Origin: DATGKR01 sp035294565
Lineage (GTDB): Bacteria > Actinomycetota > Acidimicrobiia > Acidimicrobiales > Palsa-688
Assembly (NCBI GenBank): GCA_035294565.1
Contig: DATGKR010000029.1
Location: 1-9,415, forward strand
Length of the DNA: 9,415 nt
Direction of reading: 5' to 3'
This document shows, piece by piece, positions 8,116-9,415 of the stretch (positions are counted from its first letter, which is position 1; every line of letters starts with the position of its first letter). Both the position numbers and the translations under genes were made by a program. The notes beneath the pieces were generated by a model, which made no database searches, had not been told where the DNA came from, and was given only the letters and a program-made list of their open reading frames with translations.

Positions 8116-9415
8116 TCATCGTCCACCTTTGATGGCCTGGATCAGCTCGGTCACCTGGTCGTAGACCTGGCGGCGTTCCTTCATCAACCGGGTGACCTTC
8201 TCGACCGCGTGCATCACCGTGGTGTGGTCCCGTCCGCCGAACTCCCGGGCGATCGCCGGGTAGGAGAAGTCGGTCAGGTCCCGGAAGACGTACATGCTGA
8301 TCTGGCGGGCCTGCACGAGGGGCCGGCGGCGGTTCGGGCTGCACAGCTCCTCCACGGTGAAGCCGAAGGTGGCGGCGGTGGCCTCGAGGATGGCGCGAGG
8401 GGTGATCTGGCGGGGCCTGTCGGCCTCGAGCAGGTCGGAGAGGATCTCCTCCGCGGTGGCGAGGGTGGGCGGCTCCTGGTTGAGGCTGGCGTAGGCGGAG
8501 ACGCGGATGAGGGCGCCTTCGAGCTCGCGGATGTTGTCGCGGACGTGGGTGGCGATCAGCTCGAGAACCTCGGGGGGGATGGGTATGCGCTCCCCCTCCG
8601 CCTTCTTGCGCAGGATGGCGAGGCGCGTCTCGAGCTCGGGGGGCTGCACGTCGGAGATCAACCCCCATTCGAAGCGGCTGCGCAGGCGGTCCTCCAAGGT
8701 GGCGATCGAGCGCGGATGGCGGTCCGAGGAGAGCACGATCTGCTTGGAGCTCTCGTAGAGCCAGTTGAAAGTGTGGAAGAACTCCTCCTGCAGGCCCTCC
8801 TTGCCCTCCATGAACTGGATGTCGTCCACCAAGAGCACGTCGCACTCGCGGTACTTGCGCTTGAACGCCGACTGGGCGTTGTTGCGGATGGCGTCGACGA
8901 AATCGTTCATGAACGTCTCGGTCGACACGTAGCGGACCCGCTTGGTCGTGAAGTTCTCGATCACGTAGTGGCCGATGGCGTGGAGCAGGTGGGTTTTCCC
9001 GAGTCCCGAGTCGCCGTGGATGAACAGGGGGTTGTAGCTGCTGGCCGGACTCTCCGACACCCGCTGCGCGGCTGCGTGGGCGAAACGGTTCGACGAGCCG
9101 ATCACGAAGTTGTCGAAGGTGTAGCGCGGGTTCAGGCTGGGCGGTTCGGGCCTCGCCTCGACGGCGCCGGCGACGACACGCGCCGCGGAAGCGCCGGTCG
9201 CCAACCGCTCCCCGCGGGGGGGCAGGGCGTCGGCTGCGGCGCCGGCTTCACCTCGGGCGGAGGGCGGCTCGAAAAGGGGGTCCTGAACCGGCGCCGGGGC
9301 GGGACGCACGCCGACGTCGACGCTGACCTCCCCGTCGGCCACCTGGGACGCGACCTTCTCGATCAGCGAGCCGTAGCGGTCCTCGAGGCGGTCGCGTGCC
9401 AGGGAGCTCGGCGCG
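8116..9415 (-). CDS. dnaA: Chromosomal replication initiator DnaA, 5' end outside the window
   Basis: AAA+ initiator that binds DnaA boxes and opens oriC. The frame is open to the window edge, giving 432 visible residues; the true start lies beyond 9415. The first visible residues, APSSLARDRLEDRY, align with the end of DnaA domain I (compare the APNxFxxDW region of E. coli at about residue 45), so roughly 45 residues are missing. A Pro/Ala-rich linker (domain II, about 35-90) follows. Domain III shows Walker A GDSGLGKT (134-141), Walker B LLVDDIQF (194-201), sensor I LSSDRHP (228-234), the arginine-finger motif DRLRSRFEWG (about 242-251) and sensor II RELEGAL (296-302). Domain IV carries the DnaA signature GGRDHTTVMHA (393-403) that contacts the box. 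The GTG at 9342 is internal and should not be taken as the start. Confidence 0.97.
   Translation of the reverse strand, partial: APSSLARDRLEDRYGSLIEKVASQVADGEVSVDVGVRPAPAPVQDPLFEPPSARGEAGAAADALPPRGERLATGASAARVVAGAVEARPEPPSLNPRYTFDNFVIGSSNRFAHAAAQRVSESPASSYNPLFIHGDSGLGKTHLLHAIGHYVIENFTTKRVRYVSTETFMNDFVDAIRNNAQSAFKRKYRECDVLLVDDIQFMEGKEGLQEEFFHTFNWLYESSKQIVLSSDRHPRSIATLEDRLRSRFEWGLISDVQPPELETRLAILRKKAEGERIPIPPEVLELIATHVRDNIRELEGALIRVSAYASLNQEPPTLATAEEILSDLLEADRPRQITPRAILEATAATFGFTVEELCSPNRRRPLVQARQISMYVFRDLTDFSYPAIAREFGGRDHTTVMHAVEKVTRLMKERRQVYDQVTELIQAIKGGR

Noticed and set aside
8116..9342. dnaA beginning at GTG 9342
   Set aside because: The frame continues upstream to the window edge with clear domain I sequence (SSLARDRLEDRY), so 9342 is internal.

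Overview
The window is the core of a chromosomal replication-origin locus from a very GC-rich bacterium. Every gene lies on the minus strand. In transcription order (high to low coordinate) they are dnaA (5' end cut off by the window edge), an origin-like gap, dnaN, a 488-base repeat-filled gap, recF, a DciA/DUF721 gene, gyrB, gyrA, and the start of one more gene cut off at position 1. This order, the GC-rich third codon positions and the GTG/TTG starts point to Actinomycetota. The GyrA active-site region and the GyrB TOPRIM region resemble what I recall from Acidimicrobiia-like lineages more than mycobacteria or Streptomyces; that placement is inference from memory.

Right part (7891-9415): the DnaA initiator gene, then about 225 bases holding CCACA-core DnaA-box-like sites, one of them a perfect TTGTCCACA, and an A/T-rich tract next to dnaN. 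This is the probable oriC. Centre (6305-7890): the sliding clamp gene dnaN with a TTG start, followed by an unusual gap built of three adjacent repeat arrays. These have 42-base, about 30/60-base and 62-base periods, and the 62-base array carries perfect 13-bp inverted arms spaced about three helical turns apart. Left-centre (4825-6304): recF, a possible 29-codon ORF that overlaps recF at ATGA and the dciA start at GTGA, and dciA. Left (1-4824): a promoter-like leader, gyrB and gyrA 4 bases apart, and an overlapping Pro/Ala-rich ORF that runs off the window.

Together the genes cover initiation (DnaA, oriC), helicase loading (DciA family), the processivity clamp (DnaN), replication-gap repair (RecF) and relief of supercoiling (GyrA/GyrB). 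I see no mobile element, CRISPR array, rRNA or tRNA. The least ordinary parts are the repeat arrays between dnaN and recF, the possible small ORF between recF and dciA, and a GyrA that carries Asn-Gln at the two positions usually occupied by Asp-Ser/Ala in the quinolone-resistance region.
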